50,206 nucleotides of DNA from Candidatus Kapaibacterium sp. (GTDB lineage: Bacteria > Bacteroidota > Ignavibacteria > Kapaibacteriales > UBA2268). Location of the stretch: contig CP058732.1 of assembly GCA_013414795.1 (NCBI GenBank), positions 1,225,744 through 1,275,949 of the forward strand, in the 5' to 3' direction. Numbering within the stretch: position 1 is the first letter of the stretch; each line of letters opens with the position of its first letter. The notes beneath the pieces are model-generated. The model was given only the letters and a program-made list of their open reading frames with translations. It ran no database searches and had not been told where the DNA came from. Of the stretch, positions 1-8,729 are shown piece by piece. The position numbers and the translations under genes are program-made.

Positions 1-1145
1 TAAGAAACAATTATTTCAAACTTTTCCACGCTTTTTCGAAGTATTTTAATAATTTCAAAATACACTTTTCTGTTAAATCAAATTCAAATGTTCACATTTT
101 AAAAGAATTTAAGGAACTTGGTTGTGGAGTTGATTGTTCATCTCCTTTTGAATTGCTTTTGGTTTTGAAGGCTGGATTTGACCCAACGGATATTATTTAC
201 ACTGGAAATTATGAAAGCGATGAAGATTTTGCATTGATATCGAGATACAATATTAAAATTAATTTCGATGACATAACATCCTACGAAAGATTCAAGAAAT
301 ATCGCCAGCCAGAATTTGTTAGTTTTAGAGTAAACCCAGGAATTGGAAAAGGTGGTTTCGAAGGTATTACAACTGGTGGTGCTGATGCGAAGTTCGGTGT
401 TCCATATGAATTGTTACCGCAAGCCTATCGGAAGGCAAAAGATGATGGAGCAAGATACTTTGGAGTGCATATTATGACTGGTTCAAACATACTTGAACCA
501 ATCTATTTTGCAGAAGTTGTCGAGAAATTGTTTAGAATTGTGGGAAGGATGTTCCAAGAACTTAAAATAAAGCCCGAGTATATTGATATTGGTGGTGGCT
601 TCGGTATTCCCTACACTGATGATGAAAATGAATTGGATATTGACAAAACTGCGGAAGTAATTTTCGAAGTGTATCAGGAGTATTGTAATAAATTTGGTTT
701 TGGAGAACCGCAATTGAAAATCGAACCAGGTCGTTATCTCATAGGAAACGCAGGTTATTTGATTTCGAAAGTTACTGGAATTAAAAAAGGATATAAAAAG
801 TTTGTAGGAATTGATGCTGGAATGAATACATTAATTCGACCAGCATTGTACGGTGCAATTCACAGGATTAAAGTTTATGGAAAAAGAGAAGCAACCAATC
901 TGGTGCAAATTTGTGGGCAAATTTGCGAGAATTCAGATATTTTATTGAAAAATGTACCATTTCCAGATATACAAGTTGGCGATATATGCATCATTGAAGA
1001 TGTTGGGGCATACGGCTTTTCAATGGCTTCGAATTATAATTCCCGTCCTTTACCAGTTGAACTGCTTGTCGACAATGGGAAAGTCAAATTAATCAGACGC
1101 CGACAAACATTCGAAGATTATATACACTTGATGGAAGTTGATTAA
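1..1145 (+). CDS. lysA: Diaminopimelate decarboxylase, 5' end outside window
   Basis: PLP-dependent decarboxylation of meso-diaminopimelate to lysine, last step of lysine synthesis. The reading frame is open from base 3, so the gene starts before the window; only about 380 codons are present against roughly 400-420 in the family. The PLP-binding lysine is seen in HFSVKSN (Lys codon at 75-77). Further fold III decarboxylase motifs are DIGGGFGIPY, the phosphate-binding EPGRYL, GMNTLIRPALYGA, CGQICENSD and GAYGFSMASNYNSRP. The substrate-binding CGQICENSD differs slightly from the commoner CGPxCESxD, so a related decarboxylase is a minor alternative. dapD at 12.3-13.1 kb supports the succinylase diaminopimelate route in this genome. 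Its stop codon overlaps the stop of the convergent next gene by two bases. Confidence 0.93.
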   Translation, partial: RNNYFKLFHAFSKYFNNFKIHFSVKSNSNVHILKEFKELGCGVDCSSPFELLLVLKAGFDPTDIIYTGNYESDEDFALISRYNIKINFDDITSYERFKKYRQPEFVSFRVNPGIGKGGFEGITTGGADAKFGVPYELLPQAYRKAKDDGARYFGVHIMTGSNILEPIYFAEVVEKLFRIVGRMFQELKIKPEYIDIGGGFGIPYTDDENELDIDKTAEVIFEVYQEYCNKFGFGEPQLKIEPGRYLIGNAGYLISKVTGIKKGYKKFVGIDAGMNTLIRPALYGAIHRIKVYGKREATNLVQICGQICENSDILLKNVPFPDIQVGDICIIEDVGAYGFSMASNYNSRPLPVELLVDNGKVKLIRRRQTFEDYIHLMEVD

Positions 1146-2203
1146 GAATTGCTTCCGTTTGTTAATATTGCTTTGGCTTTTTCGATAATTTTCTGTTTTA
1201 TTTCTTGAAAGTCAGAATTATGAAATCGGCAGCCAGCCGCATTTATGTGTCCACCGCCACCAAATTGGAGTGCAAGGTTTCGGGCAGAAAAATCTCCTTT
1301 CGAACGAATTGAAACCCGAATTTCGTTCCTTTCCACAATTTCCATCATCAAAATGCTCATCACCACGCCGTCGATAGAAAGTAAAGATTCAACAAATCCT
1401 TCGGTATCTTCTTCTTCTGAATTTGTCTCCACGAAATCCTTATGATATATTGGCATTAAGACCAGTTTGCCATCGTAGTAACTTTCCAATCGGGAGTATC
1501 CAATCCCCATAAGTTTGGCTGCTCTGAAAGGAATTTTATTGTAAACTTCATTATACAATTTTACTGGGTCGACGCCGTAGTCAATCAAATCGGCAACTAT
1601 GCGGTGGACTTCGCCATCGGTTCTTTCAAAGCGGAAGTTACCAGTGTCGGTCATAATAGCGACGTATAGGCATTCGGCAATTTCCGGTGTCCAAACGATT
1701 TCTTTATCTTGCGAAAGTAGTTTGTAAAGAATTTCTCCGGTTGAACTTGCTGTTGTATCTACCAGATAGTAATCTGCAAAGTTTTTTGGCTCTTGATGAT
1801 GGTCGATGACAATCTTTGTTGCTGGGTGGAGTTCTAAATTTTTCTGTAAATCTTTTAAACGAGTAATGTCATTCAAATCTAAAATGAATATTACATCGAA
1901 ATTGTCTGATAAAATATATTCTGATGGGTTTTGTAGAATTTTTATTTTGTCTATTCCATTTAAAAATTGTAAATTTGTTGGAATTGGACTAAGAAGTATG
2001 AAATTTGCAGATTTGCTTTTTTGAGTTAGGTAGTGATACAATGCTAATGAAGAACCAATTGCATCTCCGTCGGGGTTCATATGGGTTAAAATTAAAAAAG
2101 ACTGGGATTTATTGATGGCTTTAAGTATTTTCCTAGCCGAAGATTGGAACTCGGGTATTTTTGAAAGTTTTGAATTGTCTTTGACTTTTGTTTTCAAATT
2201 CAT
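1142..2203 (-). CDS. nrnA: DHH/DHHA1 phosphoesterase, NrnA-like
   Basis: 353 residues, ATG start. Predicted manganese-dependent phosphoesterase of the NrnA type, which degrades nano-RNAs and dephosphorylates pAp in the cytoplasm. Visible motifs: motif I THMNPDGDAIGSS, an aspartate in VIFILDLND, the signature DHH in VIDHHQEP, SSTGEILY, and the DHHA1-domain GGGGHINAAG near the C terminus, which binds the substrate. Length and motif order match NrnA rather than the longer RecJ or GdpP proteins. It is convergent with lysA, and its stop codon shares two bases with the lysA stop. Family call is firm; the exact substrate (nano-RNA, pAp or c-di-nucleotide products) cannot be read from the sequence. 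Confidence 0.85.
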   Translation of the reverse strand: MNLKTKVKDNSKLSKIPEFQSSARKILKAINKSQSFLILTHMNPDGDAIGSSLALYHYLTQKSKSANFILLSPIPTNLQFLNGIDKIKILQNPSEYILSDNFDVIFILDLNDITRLKDLQKNLELHPATKIVIDHHQEPKNFADYYLVDTTASSTGEILYKLLSQDKEIVWTPEIAECLYVAIMTDTGNFRFERTDGEVHRIVADLIDYGVDPVKLYNEVYNKIPFRAAKLMGIGYSRLESYYDGKLVLMPIYHKDFVETNSEEEDTEGFVESLLSIDGVVMSILMMEIVERNEIRVSIRSKGDFSARNLALQFGGGGHINAAGCRFHNSDFQEIKQKIIEKAKAILTNGSNS

Positions 2204-2273
2204 TTTACGAGTGAATTTTTAAGTTAATTTGACGAAAAGAGAAAAAAATATTTTGAAATAAAATGGGGGTTTT

Positions 2274-4739
2274 ATGAAAAAATTTTTCTTTGTTTTGCTT
2301 GTTCTATTTTTTCCGCTTCTTCTTAGTTCTCAAACTATTACTTCCTTTACAATTCCTAAAACTGCATTTAGGTTTGGGGAAAAATTCACCATTTCGATAA
2401 AGACACAGGGAAATTTCGCTTCGAATAATATCTTTTCTGTTCAAATTTCCAACTCTTTTGGTGATTTTGCTCAACCGACTGTTATTGGAAGTGTTGCTGC
2501 TCAAACTGATACTTTGATACTTTGTCAAATTCCAGATACATTAGCAAAAGGGAATAATTATTTAATTCGTGTTATTGCTTCGAATCCAAATTATGTCTCC
2601 TCTGCTTATCCCCAGAGAATTATACTTTATTATGGGAAAGTATTTTATGTTGCTACTAACGGGGACGACAACAATTCTGGAACTAATGATTCACCTTTTA
2701 GAACTATTCAAAAAGCCATAGACATTGCTTGGTATTACGATACGATTTTAGTAAAGCCTGGGAAATATGACGAAAACATTGTTTTCCGTGGCATTGATGT
2801 TGCTTTAATAGGGCTTGAAGGTCCACAGCAAACAATTATCGATGGACAAAAAAATGGTAATCCAGTTGTTACCCTTGAAAATGGTGAAAGCCAAGCCACA
2901 ATAATCGATGGCTTTACTATACAAAATGGTGTTAATTATCAAATGGACAATGGTCCAGGTATTACTATCAAATATCAAAATACCGCACCCCTTCTTCGAA
3001 ATCTTATTGTTAAAGACAACGAAGCCTGGGCTTTTGGAGGCGGTATCTTTTGTTACAATGCTGGAAAAGTGAAAATTGTTAATTGCATTATCAAAAATAA
3101 TAAGGCAAAATATTTCGGTGCTGGTATTTACACAGACCAAACAAATATTGAGATTGAAAGTTGTATTATTAAGAAGAACTCAACTGGGGGTGTGTACACT
3201 TGGCGCTCGTTCCCAAACATCAATAATTCTTTGATTTATTGGAATACAACTAATGAAGTAACTATATATTCCGACTTGGGTGTTCAATTAAAGCCACAAA
3301 TCATAAATTCTACAATTGTATCACAAGCCAAAGCCTATGGACTTTATTTAAATGGAAGATTTAACGCGACTATTTTGAATTCGATTTTCTATGGACCAGA
3401 TTCAACCATTGCAATAGAAGGGGACCGCTACGACACTCTGAAAATTGATTATAGCATTGTTTACAACTATCCTAAATCATTTTATCACGACAATGTTGCA
3501 TTATATATTGGTGGCACTTTCTACTCGGACGACCCATTGTTTGTTAATCCGAATGGAGAGAACTTTGGATTAGATTCTTGCAGTCCTGCTCTTGGTAACG
3601 CCTTGAAGAGCGTTGCCACGCCAGTGGATGTTTTTGGCAATCCAAGACCCGTCGATCCAGAGAGCGAAGAGAAACCAGATATTGGAGCAATTGAGAGCAG
3701 TAAATCCCAGCGGTCCAATATTGTGAAAATTTCACGTGTAAGTAAAACAAAGTTTTGCAAGGGAGGCTCTTTTACTGTCGATTACGAAACTGGCGGTTGT
3801 CCTTTCTATGCGGGAAATGAATTTATTGCTGAGTTGTCAAATCAAAATGGCACATTTAATCCATCTTACGAACTTGGTAGGGTAAAATCTGTAAACTCTG
3901 GAACGATTAATTGCACTATACCAAGCGGAATTCCAAGCGGAAGCAACTACCAAATTCGTATTCGTGCCACAAATGTACCATATCGTTCCCAACCACATAG
4001 CGAGAAGTTAGCAATTTACGACAGACCTCAAGTCAAAATTTTCGGTGCAAATCAAGTTTGCTCCTCCCGAGAATATGAATATTGGACAGATTCAAGCGAA
4101 TTTCCAACTAATCGATGGATAATTCGAAACGGCTATTCCTTGAATAATTTGACAGAGAATCGGATTAAAGTTGTTTGGTATGATTCTTCTAATGGTTTCA
4201 TAAAATTGATTCAAACAAACATTGCTGGTTGTGTGGATTCGACAATACTGAATGTTACTATTCTTCCGACTCCACCAAAACCATCAATTCAACAACTTTC
4301 CGATGGACAACTTGTGTCGAGTTATCCGAGTTGGAACCAATGGTATTGGAATGGTCAACCAATTTCTGGTGCAACTGGACGAATACACAAGCCAACAAAA
4401 AATGGCTTTTACAGTGTTAAAATTATTCCTCCTTCTGGTTGTGAATCTGATATGTCCGATAGCGTTTATGTTGTTGTATCGAGTGTTGAAAATGAAGAGT
4501 CGGGTATTTCAATAACACAAAAAGGGAAAACGGTATTTATTGAAATATTGGATGACAATATTTTGTTTAGAAAATGTAGTTTAGTTGATGTTTTAGGGAA
4601 TGAAGTTAATAAACAAGTGTCTTTTGAAGATAAAATGTTAGCATTGGATTTGAACAATTTGCCAGGAGGTTTGTATTTTCTTTTATTAGAGACGCAAGAC
4701 AAATTGTTGGTTTATAAATTGATTCTGTTAAATGATTGA
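2274..4739 (+). CDS. Secreted parallel beta-helix protein with T9SS C-terminal sorting domain
   Basis: 821 residues beginning with a signal peptide (MKKFFFVLLVLFFPLLLSS, cleavage near residue 19-20). Residues about 125-475 form a right-handed parallel beta-helix of the DUF1565/PbH1 type: FYVATNGDDNNSG, a run of short N- and I-rich rungs, then the usual closing PDIGAIE. An Ig-like module precedes it (about 22-120), and a second copy follows (about 485-585), recognisable by shared IP..(L/I)..G.NY.IR(V/I) patterns. The last 75 residues look like a type A T9SS sorting domain (LVDVLGNEV, LDLNNLPGGLYFLLLE, then KLILLND). Inference: exported by the Sec system, then secreted or surface-anchored by T9SS. 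The ligand or substrate is unknown; no polysaccharide-lyase catalytic residues can be assigned. A GGGGG tract lies just before the ATG. Confidence 0.82.
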   Translation: MKKFFFVLLVLFFPLLLSSQTITSFTIPKTAFRFGEKFTISIKTQGNFASNNIFSVQISNSFGDFAQPTVIGSVAAQTDTLILCQIPDTLAKGNNYLIRVIASNPNYVSSAYPQRIILYYGKVFYVATNGDDNNSGTNDSPFRTIQKAIDIAWYYDTILVKPGKYDENIVFRGIDVALIGLEGPQQTIIDGQKNGNPVVTLENGESQATIIDGFTIQNGVNYQMDNGPGITIKYQNTAPLLRNLIVKDNEAWAFGGGIFCYNAGKVKIVNCIIKNNKAKYFGAGIYTDQTNIEIESCIIKKNSTGGVYTWRSFPNINNSLIYWNTTNEVTIYSDLGVQLKPQIINSTIVSQAKAYGLYLNGRFNATILNSIFYGPDSTIAIEGDRYDTLKIDYSIVYNYPKSFYHDNVALYIGGTFYSDDPLFVNPNGENFGLDSCSPALGNALKSVATPVDVFGNPRPVDPESEEKPDIGAIESSKSQRSNIVKISRVSKTKFCKGGSFTVDYETGGCPFYAGNEFIAELSNQNGTFNPSYELGRVKSVNSGTINCTIPSGIPSGSNYQIRIRATNVPYRSQPHSEKLAIYDRPQVKIFGANQVCSSREYEYWTDSSEFPTNRWIIRNGYSLNNLTENRIKVVWYDSSNGFIKLIQTNIAGCVDSTILNVTILPTPPKPSIQQLSDGQLVSSYPSWNQWYWNGQPISGATGRIHKPTKNGFYSVKIIPPSGCESDMSDSVYVVVSSVENEESGISITQKGKTVFIEILDDNILFRKCSLVDVLGNEVNKQVSFEDKMLALDLNNLPGGLYFLLLETQDKLLVYKLILLND

Positions 4740-5293
4740 TGCGAAGGTTAACGCATAGCGAAATTTTAAAAGAGCGACTTTCGGTCGAACAGGCGAAAGT
4801 AGCAGAGCGCCACCCAGTATCTTTGTTGTTACACAATGTTCGTAGTTTGTACAACGTTGGCTCGATTTTTCGAAGTTGCGATTCCGCACTTTGCAAGGAA
4901 TTAATTCTTTGTGGATTTACTCCACATCCGCCTCGGAAGGAAATAGAAAAAACCGCTCTTGGGGCGGTTGAAACTGTTCCTTGGCGTTTTTTCAAAGATA
5001 CGAAAGAAGCCATCGAGGTTTTGAAAACAGAAGGGAATAAAATCCTTGCCCTCGAACTCACCGAAAGGAAACGATATTACACTACAATTAGGAAAGATGA
5101 ATTTCCTTTAGTGATTGTTCTTGGCAACGAACTCGTCGGTATTGACCAAGAAATTATCGATTTGTGCGACGATGCGATCGAAATTCCAATGTTTGGAGTC
5201 AAACATTCATTGAACGTTGCAGTTGCTGCTGGAATCGTTCTTTTCGAAACTGTGAAATTGTACAGAAAATATTTTAAAAATGAAATATGGTAA
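4739..5293 (+). CDS. SpoU/TrmH-family RNA 2'-O-methyltransferase
   Basis: 184 residues from ATG 4739, whose A is the last base of the preceding TGA stop (TGATG), suggesting translational coupling; a TTG three bases upstream is a less likely start. SPOUT fold methyltransferase using S-adenosylmethionine to methylate a ribose in tRNA or rRNA. The three SpoU motifs are present: motif 1 NVRSLYNVGSIFRSCDS, motif 2 VIVLGNELVGI and motif 3 IPMFGVKHSLNVAVAAGI with the knot-forming SLNV. It lacks the N-terminal L30e-like substrate-binding domain of RlmB-type enzymes, so it is the short TrmL/TrmH-like form. The target nucleotide cannot be predicted. Confidence 0.87.
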   Translation: MRRLTHSEILKERLSVEQAKVAERHPVSLLLHNVRSLYNVGSIFRSCDSALCKELILCGFTPHPPRKEIEKTALGAVETVPWRFFKDTKEAIEVLKTEGNKILALELTERKRYYTTIRKDEFPLVIVLGNELVGIDQEIIDLCDDAIEIPMFGVKHSLNVAVAAGIVLFETVKLYRKYFKNEIW

Positions 5294-5309
5294 ATAAAAA
5301 ATTTATTAT

Positions 5310-5317
5310 TATTTTTG
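5310..5317 (+). promoter_or_regulatory. Candidate -7 promoter element TATTTTTG
   Basis: Exact match to TAnnTTTG, the -7 element known from Bacteroidetes, 34 bases before the ATG of the histidine kinase at 5352 and inside the 58-base gap after the RNA methyltransferase. It would give this kinase its own transcript. Such an AT-rich octamer occurs by chance, so this is position-based inference. Confidence 0.4.
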
Positions 5318-5351
5318 GGTAACTTGTTAAGTTGGGTTGAAAATTATACAA

Positions 5352-8303
5352 ATGAGTACAAATGATACAATCTCAAAGTTGCTACAAGTAAACTCCGAGG
5401 ACATATTCCTTGTTTTGCTAATAGTAATTATTTTGTTAGTCATTACTACCCTTTCTTTGTTATTATATTTGGTTACAACTCGAAAGAAAAAGATACAACT
5501 TCAACTTTTATTCGAGGAAAAGGAAAAGCAGAGACATATTTTAGATAGTTTATTTCAGACTGCACCCGTCGGAATAGTCGTCACCGATTCCTTAGGGATA
5601 ATTGCCTCTTATAATGAAGAATTTATTAGGCTTTTTAAACTCGATAAGAATAAAAGTTATGAGGGGCAACTTCTCCAAACTTTGATTTTGGACAATGAAT
5701 TTCAGCAATACTACAAAGTTGCTCTTGAGAAACGCATTGAAAAGATTAAAGACCTTTTTGAAATTTCAGTTGTTTTCCCCGACGGTTCGGTTGGCTACTT
5801 TCAATACAAATCCAAATTTGTTGAAAGCCAAGTTTCATCTAATACGCTATTGATAAATATTTTTGTAGAAGTTACAAAACAAAAACTTTTCGAGTTATCT
5901 CTAAAGAAAAGCGAAGAGAAGTATCGTACATTTGTCGAACTTTCTACTGATGCAATTTATTGTTTCGAGGCAAAGGAACCAGTACCAATTGACTTTCCAA
6001 TCGAAGAACAAATTGTTCTTTTTTTTAAGAATGGTTTTTTGTCTGATTGCAATTTGGCATTTGCAAAATTTTATGGTTTTGAAAGTGTCGAGGATACAAA
6101 AGGGGCACCGCTTTCGAAGATTATTAGTCCAGCAAATGAATCCAAAATGGCTTTACTTTTAAATTTCATTTCAAACAATTATAAAGTCGATGGATTTATC
6201 ACCTATTTAAATGATAATAATGGTAATTTGTTCTACGTCCGAAATTCGCTGTTTGGTGTTATTGAAAATGGAACGTTAGTTCGAGTTTGGGGAGTGTTCC
6301 AAAACGTAACCGATTTAGTGAATTTGCAAAGACAATACCAAGAAACAGCAACTAAATACGAAAATTTAGTTGAGAATGTCAATAGCATTATATTACATAT
6401 TGACCTGAATGGAAATATAATATATATAAACAATTTCGGCTTGAAATTCTTTGGCTATAGTAAAGAAGAGTTAATAGGCAAAAATGTTATTGGAACAATA
6501 GTTCCAGAAATCGAAAGTGTAACTGGAAGAAACTTAATTGAACAAGTCAAAAACATAATTGCCGAACCTCTAAAATACGAGTATAATATTAACGAAAACA
6601 TACGAAAGGATGGAACTCGTGTTTGGATTTCTTGGAAAAATACGCCAATATATGATTCAAATGGAAATTGTGTAGAGATTTTGGCTGTTGGTATTGACAT
6701 TACTGAGCAAAGAAAAAAAGAGTTGGAATTACAGAGAATCTGGAATTTAATTTACTCAATGTTTGATGCCTTGCCAGATGCAATTTCGTTCAAAGACCCC
6801 GAAGGACGTTGGATTTATGCAAACCAAAGTATGATGGAAATCTTCAACTTGGTCGGAAAAGAAGTGATTGGAAAGACTGATTATGAGTTAATACAGTATG
6901 ACGAATTTTTCCGAGAAGCACTCGAAGGATGTGCGAAATCCGACCAAATGGCTTGGGAGGCAAAGGTGCCTTTGCGCTTGGAAGAAAAAATTAAAACAAA
7001 AGACGGCAAAGAGAGAATTTTTGATTTGGTTAAAGTTCCCACTTTTAATGAAGATGGAACCCGTCGTGGTATTGGCGTTGTAGCAAGGGATGTAACATTC
7101 TTAAAAGAAGTTGAAAAATTACTAATCGAAAGCGAGCAAAAGCATAAAGAAATAGTTAACGCACTTCCTTTACCAAGTTTCGTTGTTTCGGAAGGGAAGA
7201 TCATTTTTGCGAATAATAATGCTAAAAAATTATTTAATAATCTGCTTGACAATGCAGAAGTTGATTTTTCGGTGTTGGAAAACTACTTTAAAGAAAAGGA
7301 TTTTTCGAAACTCCAAAAGATTGTACAAAAAGGCAAACTGGATTATTATTCTTTGTTTAAAATTGAAACCAAAGATGGCGAAAAGATATTTTCTGTGTCT
7401 GTTGCACCAGTTTCTATTGGTACGACAATTTCAACTTTGTTTGTGCTCAATGATGTAACTGAACAAGTATTGTATTCTTCTTATTTAGAAAAAGTGCAAA
7501 AGGAACTAATATATCAAAGGTATGAACTCGAACGAATTAATAAAGAACTGAACGAAAAAAACAAAGAACTTGCGGAGTTGAACCGTACCAAAGACAAATT
7601 TTTCTCAATTATTGCCCACGACTTGAAAAATCCCGTCTACGGAGTTAAAAATTTGACCGAGGAGTTTCTGCGTTCTTTTGATGAATTGAAATATGAAGAG
7701 ATGCGAGAATTTGTGTTTGCGATCAATTCATCTACCTCAAAACTTGCCGATTTGGTGGAAGACTTACTGGTTTGGGCACGAGCTCAAACACGGACAATCA
7801 ATTACAATCCAGTCGATTTTAATTTGAGGTACGTTGTTGAAAACACTCTTTCCTTTTACACAGAAAATGCTAAACAAAAGAATATAGTGATCCTAAACCG
7901 AATTGAGGAAGATGTAAATGTTTTTGCGGACGTAAATTGTGTTTCGACAATCCTTCGAAATTTGATTTCAAATGCAATTAAATTCACTTTTGAAGGTGGG
8001 GTGATTAGAATTTTTTCACAAGAAATTGAAGAAGATGGTCAACTTTTTGAGCAGATTTCGGTTCAAGATAATGGTATTGGAATTCCATACGAGGTGCAAG
8101 ATAAACTTTTGCAATTAGATTTTCATTACACTGGTCTTGGGACAAAGAATGAAAGGGGCACTGGTTTGGGCTTAACCATTTCTAATGAACTTGTGAAACT
8201 TAATGGCGGTCGACTTTGGTTCGAAAGTACCCCAAAGGTTGGGTCAACGTTTCATTTCACAATACCAAAAAAAGTAGTGAATGATGAAAAAATTAATCTT
8301 TAA
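5352..8303 (+). CDS. Multi-PAS membrane sensor histidine kinase
   Basis: 983 residues from ATG 5352 (an in-frame TTG lies 15 bases upstream). One transmembrane helix at about residues 19-42 is followed by a basic stretch, then about five PAS-type sensor modules (approx. 60-175, 190-325, 333-455, 463-585, 595-705); the third and fourth are the clearest, ending in GIDITEQ and ARDVTFL. A coiled coil (706-750) leads to the HisKA dimerisation domain with phospho-acceptor His756 in IIAHDLKNP. The ATPase domain shows the N box NLISNAIKF, G1 DNGIGIP and G2 GTGLGL. There is no receiver domain, and no response regulator gene lies in the window. The helix is too near the N terminus to leave a sizeable periplasmic sensor, so sensing is probably cytoplasmic through PAS domains. 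Ligand unknown. Confidence 0.9.
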   Translation: MSTNDTISKLLQVNSEDIFLVLLIVIILLVITTLSLLLYLVTTRKKKIQLQLLFEEKEKQRHILDSLFQTAPVGIVVTDSLGIIASYNEEFIRLFKLDKNKSYEGQLLQTLILDNEFQQYYKVALEKRIEKIKDLFEISVVFPDGSVGYFQYKSKFVESQVSSNTLLINIFVEVTKQKLFELSLKKSEEKYRTFVELSTDAIYCFEAKEPVPIDFPIEEQIVLFFKNGFLSDCNLAFAKFYGFESVEDTKGAPLSKIISPANESKMALLLNFISNNYKVDGFITYLNDNNGNLFYVRNSLFGVIENGTLVRVWGVFQNVTDLVNLQRQYQETATKYENLVENVNSIILHIDLNGNIIYINNFGLKFFGYSKEELIGKNVIGTIVPEIESVTGRNLIEQVKNIIAEPLKYEYNINENIRKDGTRVWISWKNTPIYDSNGNCVEILAVGIDITEQRKKELELQRIWNLIYSMFDALPDAISFKDPEGRWIYANQSMMEIFNLVGKEVIGKTDYELIQYDEFFREALEGCAKSDQMAWEAKVPLRLEEKIKTKDGKERIFDLVKVPTFNEDGTRRGIGVVARDVTFLKEVEKLLIESEQKHKEIVNALPLPSFVVSEGKIIFANNNAKKLFNNLLDNAEVDFSVLENYFKEKDFSKLQKIVQKGKLDYYSLFKIETKDGEKIFSVSVAPVSIGTTISTLFVLNDVTEQVLYSSYLEKVQKELIYQRYELERINKELNEKNKELAELNRTKDKFFSIIAHDLKNPVYGVKNLTEEFLRSFDELKYEEMREFVFAINSSTSKLADLVEDLLVWARAQTRTINYNPVDFNLRYVVENTLSFYTENAKQKNIVILNRIEEDVNVFADVNCVSTILRNLISNAIKFTFEGGVIRIFSQEIEEDGQLFEQISVQDNGIGIPYEVQDKLLQLDFHYTGLGTKNERGTGLGLTISNELVKLNGGRLWFESTPKVGSTFHFTIPKKVVNDEKINL

Positions 8304-8729
8304 ACCTCATCTAATGATTTTATTTTTTGGGTTGAATATTAACAAATCGTATAACGTAAATTACCATATCAATCTTTGTTTAAAGGAAGAACAGTCGATT
8401 GCTTTTTTGTATCAAATTTTGTTGCTTTTAAAAATTTTTATCCTTCTATGAATAGATATTTATATTTTGGAATTTGCCCTAAAAAATTAGATTCTATTTT
8501 AAAAGTACCAATTAATAAAGATTTTATTGTAAATGCAAAAGAGAAATTTTTTTTCTTCAAGAAAAAGTATCTTTTAATCAGTGTTTGAATGAAATTAGTT
8601 CCTTTGATATTAATAGGAGAGTTCTTATAAAAACCAAAAATTTAGAACCAAAATTCCTGTCAAAAGGGTAGTACCAATGCACTCTTTTTTAAATATTATA
8701 TTAATTTTGTAACTATTTTGGTTTAAAAA
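8304..8729 (+). other. About 430 bp without a recognisable gene
   Basis: Very AT-rich spacer between two sensor kinase genes. A 70-codon open stretch at 8376-8588 (plus, TTG start) has low-complexity F- and K-rich composition, no ribosome-binding site and no recognisable motif, so I do not call it a gene. No strong hairpin with a T-tract was seen. The last 30 bases hold a candidate -7 promoter element for the next gene. It may carry a long leader, an unrecognised small RNA or a decayed gene; nothing in the sequence decides. Confidence 0.6.
8702..8709 (+). promoter_or_regulatory. Candidate -7 promoter element TAATTTTG
   Basis: Exact TAnnTTTG match ending 20 bases before the ATG at 8730. The same TTAATTTTG core precedes several other transcription units here. 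Expected to yield a short leader of 10-15 bases. Confidence 0.45.

Noticed and set aside
8376-8588. 70-codon open stretch between the two kinases
   Set aside because: Low-complexity F/K-rich composition, TTG start, no ribosome-binding site and no recognisable motif.
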